Assembly: GCA_964630905.1 (NCBI GenBank)
Contig: CAZVWR010000017.1
Location: forward strand, 1 to 51,822
From: JAGOEX01 sp964630905
Lineage (GTDB): Bacteria; UBP6; UBA1177
DNA: 51,822 nucleotides
Reading direction: 5' to 3'
The translations under genes and the position numbers were made by a program. Below are positions 7,153-16,629 of this stretch, one piece after another (the stretch's first letter is position 1; each line of letters opens with the position of its first letter). The notes beneath the pieces are model-generated. The model worked only from the letters and a program-made list of their open reading frames with translations, was not told the DNA's origin and made no database searches.

Positions 7153-8459
7153 TGCGTCTTTTCTATGACATCATTGCTGACAAAAGAGACAGCAGAATAT
7201 TAAGCCGTGAAGATATTTCATACTTTCTGGAAAGTTATCTCAACGGCGGATTGAGCGATTATCAGATGTCTGCAATGATGATGGCAATATTTTTCAACGG
7301 ACTTAATGAAGATGAACTTAAGGTCTGGGTTGAGAAAATGCTTTTCAGCGGAGAAGTTCTTGATTTTTCACATATTGACGGACCTGTTGTTGATAAGCAC
7401 TCGACCGGTGGTGTCGGCGACAAAATATCAATCCCGCTTGCACCTTTGTTAGCTGAACTTGGGTTCTGCGTTCCGATGATATCGGGCAGAGGACTTGGAC
7501 ACACAGGCGGAACCCTTGATAAACTTGAATCAATTCCTGGATTTTCAGTAAACATAGAGAAAGACCGGTTTAACGAAATAATCAATAAAAACAGAATGCT
7601 GCTTATCGGCCAGACTCCGCAGATAGCACCTTTGGATAAAAAGCTTTATGCTTTAAGGGATGTCACCGGAACAGTTGAGTCAATCCCTCTTATCGCTTCA
7701 TCAATAATGAGCAAAAAACTGGCTGAGGGAATAAACGGACTCATTCTCGACATAAAGATTGGCAACGGTGCTTTTATGAAAACCATGGAATCGGGCAGAA
7801 TGCTTGCTTCAACAATGAAAGATATAGGAGCAAGGTTCAATACAAAAGTTGATATCCTTTTTACAGATATGAATGAGCCCCTCGGGCTTACAACCGGCAA
7901 CTCTCTTGAAATCATGGAATCAATCGAAGTGATGAAAGGGAGATATGTTCCGCAGGTTACGGAACTTGTTCTGAGGATGGCGGCAACTTTGATGATGACC
8001 TTCAAAATGTGCAGTTCCATCGAAGAAGGTGAAAAGACAGCACTTGTTAAACTTAAGAGCGGGACTGTTGCCGAAAGGTTCAGAAAAACAGTTGAACTTC
8101 AGGGGGGTGACAGTCGAGTCATCGACAAACCGGAAAAAATTCTTCCTTCCTCAAAACAAAAGAAAGAGATCTTTGCAGATGCATCCGGATTTATTGAGAA
8201 AATTGATGCTCTTTCTTTCGGCAAAGCTTTGGTTCAACTTGGAGGAGGAAGACTTAGAAAAGAAGACAGCATTAATTACGGTGCCGGATTTGTCTTCAAT
8301 AAAAAATGTAACGATAAGGTAAGCGGCGGAGATCTTCTCTACACTGTTCATTACGACGATCCTGACAAACTGCAGGCGGCTTTTGAATATCTGAGAGAAG
8401 CTGTTAAAATTAATGCTGAAAAGTGTGGCGAAAGCAGCATTGTTCTTGGCTCAATGTAG
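7152..8459 (+). CDS. deoA: Thymidine/pyrimidine-nucleoside phosphorylase
   Basis: 435 residues, the normal length for the NP-II family. It catalyses phosphorolysis of pyrimidine (deoxy)nucleosides to base plus (deoxy)ribose 1-phosphate in the cytosol. Phosphate-binding DKHSTGGVGDK begins at 81, and the family signature SGRGLGHTGGTLDKLE spans 111-126. The base-binding residues YALRD (166-170) and SIMSKK (184-189) are all present. The ATG overlaps the upstream stop (TGATG), so it is coupled to the CDP-alcohol phosphatidyltransferase. Whether it prefers thymidine alone or also uridine is not decidable here, so the symbol is approximate. The position between two lipid genes is odd but probably just operon packing. 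Confidence 0.9.
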   Translation: MRLFYDIIADKRDSRILSREDISYFLESYLNGGLSDYQMSAMMMAIFFNGLNEDELKVWVEKMLFSGEVLDFSHIDGPVVDKHSTGGVGDKISIPLAPLLAELGFCVPMISGRGLGHTGGTLDKLESIPGFSVNIEKDRFNEIINKNRMLLIGQTPQIAPLDKKLYALRDVTGTVESIPLIASSIMSKKLAEGINGLILDIKIGNGAFMKTMESGRMLASTMKDIGARFNTKVDILFTDMNEPLGLTTGNSLEIMESIEVMKGRYVPQVTELVLRMAATLMMTFKMCSSIEEGEKTALVKLKSGTVAERFRKTVELQGGDSRVIDKPEKILPSSKQKKEIFADASGFIEKIDALSFGKALVQLGGGRLRKEDSINYGAGFVFNKKCNDKVSGGDLLYTVHYDDPDKLQAAFEYLREAVKINAEKCGESSIVLGSM

Positions 8460-8467
8460 AGAAATGG

Positions 8468-10723
8468 ATGGATATAGAAAGATTCTTTTTTCTTAGAAAG
8501 TTTTCCCCTTCATTTTCAAACTTTCTTCACAAACACATTTTCAGGATGATATTCAAAAAAGCGGATCCGGAAATACCCGACATGGATTTTCTGAAGGAGA
8601 CTCCTCAGGATAAAAAAACCGTAACCGTCTATATTTCAGGAAGAAAAAGCAGAATAGAGCAGTTTCTCCTGTGCGGCTTCATGATAGACAACAACATTGC
8701 GGTTCCCACCCACTCTTTCGGACCCAGAACGATCTTTTTCAGAAAACACAGAGATCTTTGGATAATGTTCCTTTCACTTATAAAAAAGACTCTGATCAAA
8801 GAAAACCAGATTGAATCCCTTTATATTCCTGTCGACTCACCTGAAGAACTTGCAATAGATCCAGTGTTCATAAAAGTGTTTCACAAGATAAAGTTCAAAG
8901 AGGCGAAGATCGTTCCTGTAATAACGCTGTGGAACAAGGACCTCAACAAAAAAAGCAGATCGGAATGGATCGAAAAATATATCGGTAAATATAATCTGTG
9001 GTCAACATCAAAGGAACTTCTGCTACTTTTAATAAAAAGAAGAAAGCTCACATTAAGGATAGATCATCCTGTTGTCACATCTATTGACAGCACTCCTGAA
9101 GTGTTCATCAGAAAACTTTACAAAAAAATGGAGGCATCCAAACTTAATGTTGTGGGTGCATCTCTTAAAAACTGGCTTGATCTTAAAAATGACGCTCTGC
9201 TAGATCTTACGCTTGAATCGGACGAAGATAAAAAAAAAGCATTAAAGATCATGGATTCCATGTCTGCCAGATACAGTCCTGTCCTTGCTGAAATATATAC
9301 CTCTGCCACAGGAAGACTCTTTAAGAATGTTTTTTCAAGATTTCACTATTCCGATGAAGAGATAAAGCTTTTAAGAAGACTTTGTGCAATGCACGGAGCA
9401 AATATGATCCTTGTTCCTACTCATAAAAGTTATTTCGATTATCTGATACTCAACTATGTTCTTTATAAAGAGAAAGTTACCGTTCCTCTTGTGGCATCAG
9501 GAGACAATCTCGACTTCTTTCCTCTTTCGCTCATATTACGGAAAATGGGAGCTTTTTTCATTAAAAGAACAATGAAGGATGATAACTTATATAAAGATGT
9601 CTTGAAAAGCTATCTGAAACAGATAATTTCAGCCGGATACAATATTGAGTTCTTTATCGAAGGAGGAAGATCAAGAAGCGGAATGGTCAGATCTCCGAGA
9701 ATGGGAATGCTTAAAATGCTTTCGGAAACGGCAAAATCCACATCAAGAAAACTTTATGTCGTTCCTGTTTCCATAACATACGAAAAATTAAAAGAGATCG
9801 AGGAATACAAAAAAGAGCGGACTGACGGCAAGACCCCTGAATCAGACAATTTCTTTCAAAGGATAGGAAATCTTTTCAAAGTCAGTTACGGCCCCGTATA
9901 TATCCGTTTCGCCCGTCCGGTATACCTCAGCAGCAAGTTTTCCGCAGAAACCGCATACCGTATTGCTGAAATTCAGGAAAAATCATCTGTCATAAGTTTC
10001 TCTTCCATCTTTTCAACCCTTTTTTTAAGTTTCAACCAACTCTCATCAAGTCAGATAGTTGAAAGGATGGAATTCATCAATAACGAGCTTAAGAAACTCT
10101 CATACATACAGACTTCCATGTCGCTCGAAAATCTTGATGTAAACTGTTCAAAACTGTTAAGAAAACTTGTAAAGAAAGGTGACATCCGGCTTGTACCTCC
10201 CAAAAAAGAGCTTTTTTCGCTTTCACCGGAAGCCGTTTCTGAATTTTCATTCTATAAAAACTCAGTGACTTTTGCTTTCGCCCCTTTCTTCTGTCTCCTT
10301 TTTGAAGGTTCGCAAACCCATCCTTTCATAAGCGAATATCTTGAAATAGCGATAATGGGATACAACCGTCAGTTGAAACCTGAAGGACCAGTTGATGTTT
10401 CAAGTTATCCTGACTGGTTTGTGACGCTTTTGAAAAAATTCTTTTATGAAAAGTTTGTACTTCTTAAAAAACTTTTAGAGGTGATGAAACAAAGGTCTGA
10501 TCTTTTCGGAAAAACTGCTACACACACTGAACTTGTTGAAAAACTGTTCACGGATCTTTCAACAGAAATTCAGAATATTTCAAAAGATCAACTTTTCGAA
10601 CTTATCTTTTTTCTTGAGAAAAAATCGGTTTTGACGAATAATCTAACTGATTTCAATAGTGATCTTGCTGAAAAATTTATTTTTGAAGCTGACGGAGTTT
10701 TAGAATTGCTGAAAGAGGAGTAG
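8468..10723 (+). CDS. plsB: Glycerol-3-phosphate 1-O-acyltransferase, PlsB type
   Basis: 751 residues, slightly shorter than the roughly 800-residue enterobacterial PlsB. It acylates sn-glycerol 3-phosphate at position 1 at the inner membrane, the first step of phospholipid synthesis. Acyltransferase motifs are clear: HKSYFD with H319 and D324 (the HX4D catalytic pair), GAFFIKRT at about 361-368, FIEGGRSRSG at 396-405 and VPVSITYEK at 432-440. Long N- and C-terminal helical regions flank the catalytic core, as in PlsB. I place the start at ATG 8468: it lies just after the deoA stop, and the frame opens upstream only inside deoA. The ribosome site is weak (AGAG), which may indicate coupling to deoA translation. 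Two bases separate it from the next gene's TTG. Confidence 0.92.
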   Translation: MDIERFFFLRKFSPSFSNFLHKHIFRMIFKKADPEIPDMDFLKETPQDKKTVTVYISGRKSRIEQFLLCGFMIDNNIAVPTHSFGPRTIFFRKHRDLWIMFLSLIKKTLIKENQIESLYIPVDSPEELAIDPVFIKVFHKIKFKEAKIVPVITLWNKDLNKKSRSEWIEKYIGKYNLWSTSKELLLLLIKRRKLTLRIDHPVVTSIDSTPEVFIRKLYKKMEASKLNVVGASLKNWLDLKNDALLDLTLESDEDKKKALKIMDSMSARYSPVLAEIYTSATGRLFKNVFSRFHYSDEEIKLLRRLCAMHGANMILVPTHKSYFDYLILNYVLYKEKVTVPLVASGDNLDFFPLSLILRKMGAFFIKRTMKDDNLYKDVLKSYLKQIISAGYNIEFFIEGGRSRSGMVRSPRMGMLKMLSETAKSTSRKLYVVPVSITYEKLKEIEEYKKERTDGKTPESDNFFQRIGNLFKVSYGPVYIRFARPVYLSSKFSAETAYRIAEIQEKSSVISFSSIFSTLFLSFNQLSSSQIVERMEFINNELKKLSYIQTSMSLENLDVNCSKLLRKLVKKGDIRLVPPKKELFSLSPEAVSEFSFYKNSVTFAFAPFFCLLFEGSQTHPFISEYLEIAIMGYNRQLKPEGPVDVSSYPDWFVTLLKKFFYEKFVLLKKLLEVMKQRSDLFGKTATHTELVEKLFTDLSTEIQNISKDQLFELIFFLEKKSVLTNNLTDFNSDLAEKFIFEADGVLELLKEE

Positions 10724-10725
10724 TA

Positions 10726-12486
10726 TTGATAGAAACTGTCTACATTCCTTCATTTCTTAAAATCACATCCATTTCGGGCAAGAAAGCTGTCTGTTACGAA
10801 TCTTTAAAAGAACTTGATGAAAAGATCATATCGGACAAACAGGATTATTTTCTCATAATATATGAATCGGATTACAGGTCTGATTCAATTGCGGCAAAAA
10901 ACAGCTATGCAACAATAATCATTTCTTTCGATTGTGATTTTGAGCAGATAGATCACTTCAAATTCAGGGTTGACGGAGAAAAGATCACCCGTTTTTCCCT
11001 TGAATGCATCATTTCGCTTGTTGAAACTACTTCATCTCTTTATGACAGAATAATTGAAAATCTGCAGATAGGTATCAGTCTTACAGTTGAAAAGGAACCT
11101 GACAATCTCTACAGCTCAATTCTCACATTCTTAAGAAAAGCGACAGGTGCAGAAGCCGGCACTCTTTATCTTATGAGCAGAGAAAGGGACAAGATCTTCT
11201 TCATCTCTTCACAGAACAGTCGTTTCGATTCAAAAATGATCGAAAAGAAAGAGATCCCCTTCAACAGGCAGAGTCTTGTGGGATATGTCTGCTATAACGG
11301 AGAACCGCTAAACATTCCTGATGCTTACAACATTTCCGAAGATGCTCCGTATCAGTTTAATAAAGAAATCGATAAGAAGCTCAACTATAAAACTGTCTCA
11401 ATAATCACTGTCCCGATGAAAACTACGACCGGTGAAGTTGTCGGGGCCGTCCAGCTTATAAACAAGATCGATGAAAGGTCGAAAACTGAGATCCCTTTCA
11501 GTGATTTTGACGAAATGATGCTGATGAGTCTTTCCACCCTTGCCGCGGTTTCAGTTGAGAACAATAATCTTCTTCTTGAAACCGAAACACTCCTGAATAA
11601 CATGATAATCTCTTCAGTCAAAGCTATAGAACAGAGAGATCCTGCAACAAAAGGTCATTCGTTAAGGGTTGCCGCTTATACTCTTGCACTTTTAAAAAGA
11701 GTTGCATCCAGACCGGACATTGTGAAAAACGAAACCGTTGACAGATATACTGTTAAAACGGCTGAAACTGCCGCACTTCTTCATGATTTTGGAAAAGTCG
11801 GGGTTCGCGAAAAGATACTGATGAAACAGGGACGGATATATTCCGAGCAGATTGAGGCGATAAAATGGAGGATGCGGTTTATCATTGCTTCTATAAAAAA
11901 CAGAGGTGAAGATGTCGCCGTTGTGAAGGAAATTGTTGAAAAGATCGACGGGCTTAACATACCGAGACCTCATACCGATGAAGAAAAGCTGTTAATTGAA
12001 AAAGCAGGCGGTTTGACTTTTGAGATCGGTGGAATGACAGTTCCGGTACTTACTGCTGAAGAGCTTGATTTCCTTAAAATAAAAAGCGGGACATTCAATG
12101 AATCTGAAAGGGCCGACATGGAAAAGCATGTTATCTACAGCCATGAACTTCTTAATGCTATCGACTGGCCTCAACACCTTAAAAATGTGCCGGAAATTGC
12201 TTCATCTCATCATGAAAAACTTGACGGATCGGGATATCCTTTCAAAAAAAGTGCGAAAGACCTCGGAATTATTGAAAGAATACTTGGAATAGTTGATATT
12301 TACGATGCGCTCACCGCCAAAGACAGACCATACAAAAAAGCGATACCGCCCGAAATTGCACTCTCAATAATAGAAAAAGAAGTCACCGCCGGCAAACTCG
12401 ACCCTGAAATATTCAACATCCTTGTCAAAGAAAGAGAAGAAATCGAACAGGAAGTCAGCAGAAAGATCAAAGAAAATAAGCTATAA
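10726..12486 (+). CDS. GAF domain plus HD-GYP phosphodiesterase-type signalling protein
   Basis: 586 residues, cytosolic, no membrane segments. Residues 1-100 are an undefined N-terminal region. A GAF sensor domain spans about 125-280, with the common elements GAEAGTLYL, SLVGYV and VPM. The HD-GYP domain covers about 290-570: GHSLR with H311, LHDFGKVG with H353-D354, HHEKLDGSGYP at 495-505 and DIYDALTAKDRPYK. All metal ligands and the GYP motif are present, so cyclic di-GMP hydrolysis is plausible. About 80 extra residues lie between the HD motif and HHEKLDGSGYP, an arrangement I know from a subset of such proteins. The TTG start at 10726 is supported by GAGGAG six bases upstream and the plsB stop just before it. 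Last gene of the operon; it overlaps convergent rimO by 6 bp. Confidence 0.88.
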   Translation: MIETVYIPSFLKITSISGKKAVCYESLKELDEKIISDKQDYFLIIYESDYRSDSIAAKNSYATIIISFDCDFEQIDHFKFRVDGEKITRFSLECIISLVETTSSLYDRIIENLQIGISLTVEKEPDNLYSSILTFLRKATGAEAGTLYLMSRERDKIFFISSQNSRFDSKMIEKKEIPFNRQSLVGYVCYNGEPLNIPDAYNISEDAPYQFNKEIDKKLNYKTVSIITVPMKTTTGEVVGAVQLINKIDERSKTEIPFSDFDEMMLMSLSTLAAVSVENNNLLLETETLLNNMIISSVKAIEQRDPATKGHSLRVAAYTLALLKRVASRPDIVKNETVDRYTVKTAETAALLHDFGKVGVREKILMKQGRIYSEQIEAIKWRMRFIIASIKNRGEDVAVVKEIVEKIDGLNIPRPHTDEEKLLIEKAGGLTFEIGGMTVPVLTAEELDFLKIKSGTFNESERADMEKHVIYSHELLNAIDWPQHLKNVPEIASSHHEKLDGSGYPFKKSAKDLGIIERILGIVDIYDALTAKDRPYKKAIPPEIALSIIEKEVTAGKLDPEIFNILVKEREEIEQEVSRKIKENKL

Positions 12487-13785
12487 AATTTCTCCAATGA
12501 AATCAACGCCTTCGCGAGAAACAAGACGGCATTTATAATACTTGCCGGGCTTTTCATTTTCGACATTTGTGAGTATGGTGATACCGTCAATTTCAGGTGC
12601 CTGATGCCAGCCTCTGCCGACGGGAACATTTAATTCCGGGTCAAGCCCTTCGTAAAGAACTTCCATTTCAAGTCCGACAAACCTGTCAAGCCGTTTTTCC
12701 ATTGCAATATGAGCCGATCTTTCAATTTCTGCGAACCTTCTGTCTGCCTCAATTTTAGGGATAGACTTCATTTTCCCTGCTTTTGTGAACTCCTCTTTTG
12801 AATATCTGAAAGCACCTGAATAATCAAAATGACCTGATTCAATAAAGTTCTTGAGAAATTCGTGATCTTTTCTTTTTTCAGCAGGGAACGAAGAGATGAA
12901 TGTTGTCCTCAGTGCATAGCTGTCACCGAAAACATCTTTTATTTCATTGATCAGTTTTATGACATCGTTTCCGCTGTAGGTTCGGTTCATCTCCTTAAGA
13001 ACAGTGTCACTTATATGCTGAACCGGAATTTCAAGATAATTGACCACTTTTTTGAGTTTTTTCATCGTTTCAAGAAGCGATCTGTCAACTTTTCCCGGAT
13101 AGAGATACATCACCCTGATCTTGAAATCTCCGACGACCGAATTGATCTCTTTCAAAAGTTCGCTGAGTTTCGAGCCGTTCATAAAACCGAATTTTGTCGT
13201 ATCCTGAGATATAAGCACAACTTCCTTAACCCCGTTTGCAACAAGGTTTTCCACTTCGCTCACTATATCGGAAACGCTTCTTTCACGGTACTTTCCGCGA
13301 ATGAACGGAATAGAACAGTACGAGCAGAAATTTTCACAGCCGTCTGCAATTTTTACATAGGCAGTGTACAGAGAATATGTGAGAACCCTTTCCATTCCTG
13401 AATTGTAAATAAATTCAGACGGTTTTATTTTCAAAGGAGATCCTTTTTCAAGAGTTGATGAAATATCCGATATGTTATCAATACCAATCACAAAATCAGC
13501 TTCGTTAAGCATAGTCTTCATATCCGGATAGAGCTGAGGCAGACATCCGGCAATACCTATCTTTGCACCTTTTTTCAAAGATGCGTGAAGTTCAAAGAAA
13601 CGGCTGACCGACTCATCTCTTGCGTCAGCTATAAAACTGCAGGTGTTAAGAATTATCAGATCGGCTTCACCGTAATCCGCTGTTATTTCCCACCCGTTAT
13701 TAATGAGATTTGCGATCATCAGTTCTGAATCAACGCGGTTTTTCGGACAGCCCAGAGTTTCAAAAAAAAGTTTTTTCATGCTCAT
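12481..13785 (-). CDS. rimO: Ribosomal protein S12 methylthiotransferase RimO
   Basis: 434 residues. This radical SAM enzyme adds a methylthio group to a conserved aspartate of ribosomal protein S12. The MTTase N-terminal domain has LGCPKNRVDSE (C13), NTCSFI (C49) and AGCLPQ (C81) as ligands for the auxiliary cluster. The radical SAM cluster motif is C150-ENF-C154-SY-C157 followed by SIPFIRG. A C-terminal TRAM-like segment is present. LGCPKN and the CSIPFIRG context fit RimO rather than MiaB. Last gene of the minus-strand operon, 3 bp after the preceding hypothetical gene. Its stop overlaps the stop of the convergent HD-GYP gene, leaving no room for a terminator between them. Confidence 0.93.
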   Translation of the reverse strand: MSMKKLFFETLGCPKNRVDSELMIANLINNGWEITADYGEADLIILNTCSFIADARDESVSRFFELHASLKKGAKIGIAGCLPQLYPDMKTMLNEADFVIGIDNISDISSTLEKGSPLKIKPSEFIYNSGMERVLTYSLYTAYVKIADGCENFCSYCSIPFIRGKYRERSVSDIVSEVENLVANGVKEVVLISQDTTKFGFMNGSKLSELLKEINSVVGDFKIRVMYLYPGKVDRSLLETMKKLKKVVNYLEIPVQHISDTVLKEMNRTYSGNDVIKLINEIKDVFGDSYALRTTFISSFPAEKRKDHEFLKNFIESGHFDYSGAFRYSKEEFTKAGKMKSIPKIEADRRFAEIERSAHIAMEKRLDRFVGLEMEVLYEGLDPELNVPVGRGWHQAPEIDGITILTNVENEKPGKYYKCRLVSREGVDFIGEIL

Positions 13786-13788
13786 AGA

Positions 13789-14481
13789 TCAGTTACCCAT
13801 CATAAAGCGGGCAATGGTTACGGTTCTGTCAAGCTCCAATGCCTGAGGAATAAAAGATATTTTTGTCCCTTTTTTTGCAAAAAGAAGCGGGCTAAAATAT
13901 TTATTCTTTTCATCTTCGGTATCAGCCGAATCGTTTGTCATCTTAAATGTGACCGTCAGTCTCTGTTTTCCGTAAAGCTTTGAAAAATCTCCTTTTTTCG
14001 CCCTTTTTGTTATTGTAACATCAAGAAAAAGCTTCCCTTTTGCGGGTTCAAATTTTACATTTTCAACCGCGGCTTCGATAAGCTCATCTTTAAGGAGAGA
14101 AAACTCATCCGCCGTTTTCCTGACAGGCTTTTCAAGCGTTTCCTTGGAATATATCTCGGTTTTAACCGATATGCCCACATCGACATTGTTCAGTATGCCA
14201 AACAGTGCATCAATATTCGTTGACGGAAAGAACAGGTTTCTGTTTATTATCTCTATTGTCATGTCAGGGAACATGTCTGTAAGCTTTTTTCTGAGTTTTA
14301 ACAGATCAACCCCTTCAGCCGGCTTGAGCATTACTCCACCACTTTTTTCACTCCACGATGATGCAAGTACCGGAAGCCATGTTCCGTCAACACCTTTGAT
14401 TATGAGCGGAGATGCGTGCAGATTTGAAAAAAACAGAATTAAAGTTACCGCAACAGTAAATAACTGTCTATTTTTTAACAT
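13789..14481 (-). CDS. Exported protein of unknown function, overlapping lgt
   Basis: 230 residues from ATG 14481. A Sec signal peptide is evident (LFTVAVTLILFFSNLHA, cleavage near residue 23). The mature protein is mixed alpha/beta with no cysteines and no motif I recognise; a LKLRKKLTDMFP segment and a later VTITKRAKKGDFSKLYG segment are the most distinctive. I chose this start because GGAG lies 6 bases upstream and the signal peptide begins directly; the longer frame would add 17 residues lying entirely inside lgt. The start lies 14 bp inside the 3' end of lgt, and rimO follows after 3 bp. It is probably periplasmic and co-expressed with envelope genes. Confidence 0.7.
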   Translation of the reverse strand: MLKNRQLFTVAVTLILFFSNLHASPLIIKGVDGTWLPVLASSWSEKSGGVMLKPAEGVDLLKLRKKLTDMFPDMTIEIINRNLFFPSTNIDALFGILNNVDVGISVKTEIYSKETLEKPVRKTADEFSLLKDELIEAAVENVKFEPAKGKLFLDVTITKRAKKGDFSKLYGKQRLTVTFKMTNDSADTEDEKNKYFSPLLFAKKGTKISFIPQALELDRTVTIARFMMGN

Positions 14482-15349
14482 TTTTAACTCCGGGATCATC
14501 TTTATATATTTTGAAAGCGTAATAAAAAGCAAAAAGACCGAAAATTATGAACGGAAAGCTCAGATACTGCCCCATATCAAGACTCGCATCCATAAACACC
14601 TGATGTTCCTTGAAAAATTCAACAAAGAATCTGAATGTAAAATAACCTGTGAGGAATATTCCGACATAGATCCCCGGTTTTTTAAGGTCTTTGAAAATGA
14701 ATGATACCGCAAGCATGATGAGAAGTATTGTCAGTCCGCCTGCCGCTTCATAAAGCTGTGACGGATGTCTGACAGGCCAGTACTGAATAAGACAGTCCAT
14801 GCTTGATATGTCGCATTTGCCTGTTGCGAGGTTTTTTGCAATATGTGAATCGGTGCTGTTACGGATGAATTTCCATCCCCATGACGCTGTTGTCTCTCTT
14901 CCGACGATCTCGCTGTTAAAAAGGTTTCCGAGTCGCACAAGTGTCGCCCCAACCCCTGCAGCAAAAACTATTCCGTCAGAAAGCTCAAAGAATTTTATCT
15001 TGTATTTTCTGATAAAAAGAAGAACAGCGGTGATAAGTCCTATCGTCGCACCATGACTTGCAACACCACCTTTATGCACCTTCAGTATCTCAATAGGATT
15101 TGACAAATAAAAATCAGGCTCATAGAAAAAGCAGTGAACGAGTCTTGCCCCGATAACCACTCCGAGCACTCCCCAGACAAGAAAATCATCTGCCATTTTA
15201 TCTTTGTAGCCGTACATTCTGAGGATTCTTCTCATGAGGAAAAAACCGATAAGTATCGTAGATGCAAAAAAAATGCCGTAATATCTAAGCTGAAGAGTGC
15301 CTAATACGGCAATGACTGGATCTGCGTTCCATACAAAATGAGTGTTCAT
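14468..15349 (-). CDS. lgt: Prolipoprotein diacylglyceryl transferase
   Basis: 293 residues, a multi-pass inner-membrane enzyme. It transfers diacylglycerol from phosphatidylglycerol to the lipobox cysteine of prolipoproteins, the first step of lipoprotein maturation. Diagnostic sequence: HKGGVASHGA (92-101, corresponding to the HGGL region), VRLGNLFNSEIVG (138-150, the Lgt signature with R139, N142 and E147), HPSQLYE (195-201) and FFKEHQ near the C-terminus. About seven hydrophobic segments fit the known topology. CCGGAG precedes the ATG by seven bases. Fourth gene of the minus-strand operon; the next gene starts inside its last codons. It is directly relevant to this window, which encodes many lipobox proteins. 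Confidence 0.95.
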   Translation of the reverse strand: MNTHFVWNADPVIAVLGTLQLRYYGIFFASTILIGFFLMRRILRMYGYKDKMADDFLVWGVLGVVIGARLVHCFFYEPDFYLSNPIEILKVHKGGVASHGATIGLITAVLLFIRKYKIKFFELSDGIVFAAGVGATLVRLGNLFNSEIVGRETTASWGWKFIRNSTDSHIAKNLATGKCDISSMDCLIQYWPVRHPSQLYEAAGGLTILLIMLAVSFIFKDLKKPGIYVGIFLTGYFTFRFFVEFFKEHQVFMDASLDMGQYLSFPFIIFGLFAFYYAFKIYKDDPGVKNVKK

Positions 15350-15369
15350 TGATATGCTCCGGATCTAAT

Positions 15370-16629
15370 TTAAAGTGGTTCAACATTAAATAACAGTTTT
15401 GCTTTTATATCAGCGGTAAGTTTTCCAGTCGGTCTTTGCGCACCCGGGAAAAAGAGATAATAACTTTTCGCCCCTATCTGGAAATCAAGGTGTTTTATCG
15501 ATTTCTGCAGAATATCCTTCCCTTCGTAAGTATATAAGAGTTCCAGTAATTCTCCGTCACTGAAAGTACTCGTACCGAAAACTCCGACAAGATATTTTGC
15601 TTTTATACTGTTGCCGTCAGCATCATTTTCTTCACTGAAATAATTTTCAATTTCACCTTCGTAATTTACTCCTTGAGCGACACATCCTTCATCGAGTGAG
15701 GTGACACATTTGGTTCCATCAGGCAGAAAGGTGTCAACCGGCTGGGCAAACAGCTCCGCTTCCAGAACAAAGCTGTTGTTTTCAAGAGGGACATCCGGCT
15801 TTTCAAGGATGGTAAAAGTTATGTCATTAAGCGTCGCTGAATAAATTTTATCAAGGAACTGCTTGTAATCCTTGAGTTCCTTAACTTCAGCAAGCATGAT
15901 CGAAATTGAAGTGTTCTCGTGTCTGACCATTACATGTGTGCAGCTTTTTCTTTCTTCCATTGTAAGTTCATTTATTTTGCAGAAATCGATCTGCTCCTTT
16001 TTTGCTTTTTCACCCATTTTGCAGAACTTTATGACATTCACGATGGTAAGTCTGACCCCTTCATCATTAAATTCAGGATCAACAACCTCGCATTTTTGAT
16101 CAGAGTTGCATATCATTTTTTTGCACTCAGGATCAGTGTCCTTTTCATCGCAACCGTTACAGTCTTTTAATTTTTCACATGGTTTCCCATCATTCTTATC
16201 AACAGGATAAAAATCACACACAGAAACGGTGATGGTCTCTTCACCGTCTTTGGTGATGTCGGGGAAACCGTCCTGTTTTATTGTGGCAGTGTAATCTATT
16301 TTTCTTGAAACTGTGACACCTGTGATAAGCTCAAGAATGTTATCAAGCGACATTTCTGAACTTGTAACTGAAACTGTGACATCAGCTTTTGGATACTGAC
16401 TTTTCAACTGATTTTCAATAATTGTCTTTGAAACATCTTTTGCCATCAACCCTTTGAGAAGCCCCAATCCTTCATCAATATTTATCTCATATTCGGAAGG
16501 GCTTGAAGGACTGTCTTTATCAAAAGGATAGTCAACCGTTATCGGTATCAGAAGAAATTCCGAACATGAAGAAAGGATCAAAAAAGCTGTTAAAAAAATC
16601 ACGATTTTACTGATCGCTTTACTTTTCAT
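15370..16629 (-). CDS. Cysteine-containing lipoprotein, unknown family
   Basis: 419 residues with a lipoprotein signal peptide ending at C22 (LILSSC). The mature protein begins with a short Ser/Pro-Asp linker, then a domain of unknown type. A Cys-rich insert (about residues 145-185, containing CEKLKDCNGC and CKKMICNSDQKC) resembles small disulfide-knotted inserts in other lipoproteins of this window. The C-terminal half is beta-rich. I do not recognise a family. The ATG lies inside the end of prfB (11 bp overlap), and lgt follows after 20 bp, so it is co-transcribed with its own modifying enzyme. Confidence 0.7.
   Translation of the reverse strand: MKSKAISKIVIFLTAFLILSSCSEFLLIPITVDYPFDKDSPSSPSEYEINIDEGLGLLKGLMAKDVSKTIIENQLKSQYPKADVTVSVTSSEMSLDNILELITGVTVSRKIDYTATIKQDGFPDITKDGEETITVSVCDFYPVDKNDGKPCEKLKDCNGCDEKDTDPECKKMICNSDQKCEVVDPEFNDEGVRLTIVNVIKFCKMGEKAKKEQIDFCKINELTMEERKSCTHVMVRHENTSISIMLAEVKELKDYKQFLDKIYSATLNDITFTILEKPDVPLENNSFVLEAELFAQPVDTFLPDGTKCVTSLDEGCVAQGVNYEGEIENYFSEENDADGNSIKAKYLVGVFGTSTFSDGELLELLYTYEGKDILQKSIKHLDFQIGAKSYYLFFPGAQRPTGKLTADIKAKLLFNVEPL

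Noticed and set aside
8423..8467. Upstream start for plsB inside deoA
   Set aside because: The added residues (MWRKQHCSWL) do not look like PlsB. An ATG at 8468 just after the deoA stop is more likely.
11800..12200. About 80 extra residues between the HD motif and the HHEKLDGSGYP motif of the HD-GYP protein
   Set aside because: I know this longer spacing from a subset of HD-GYP-like proteins that keep all metal ligands, so I do not treat it as a new domain insertion.
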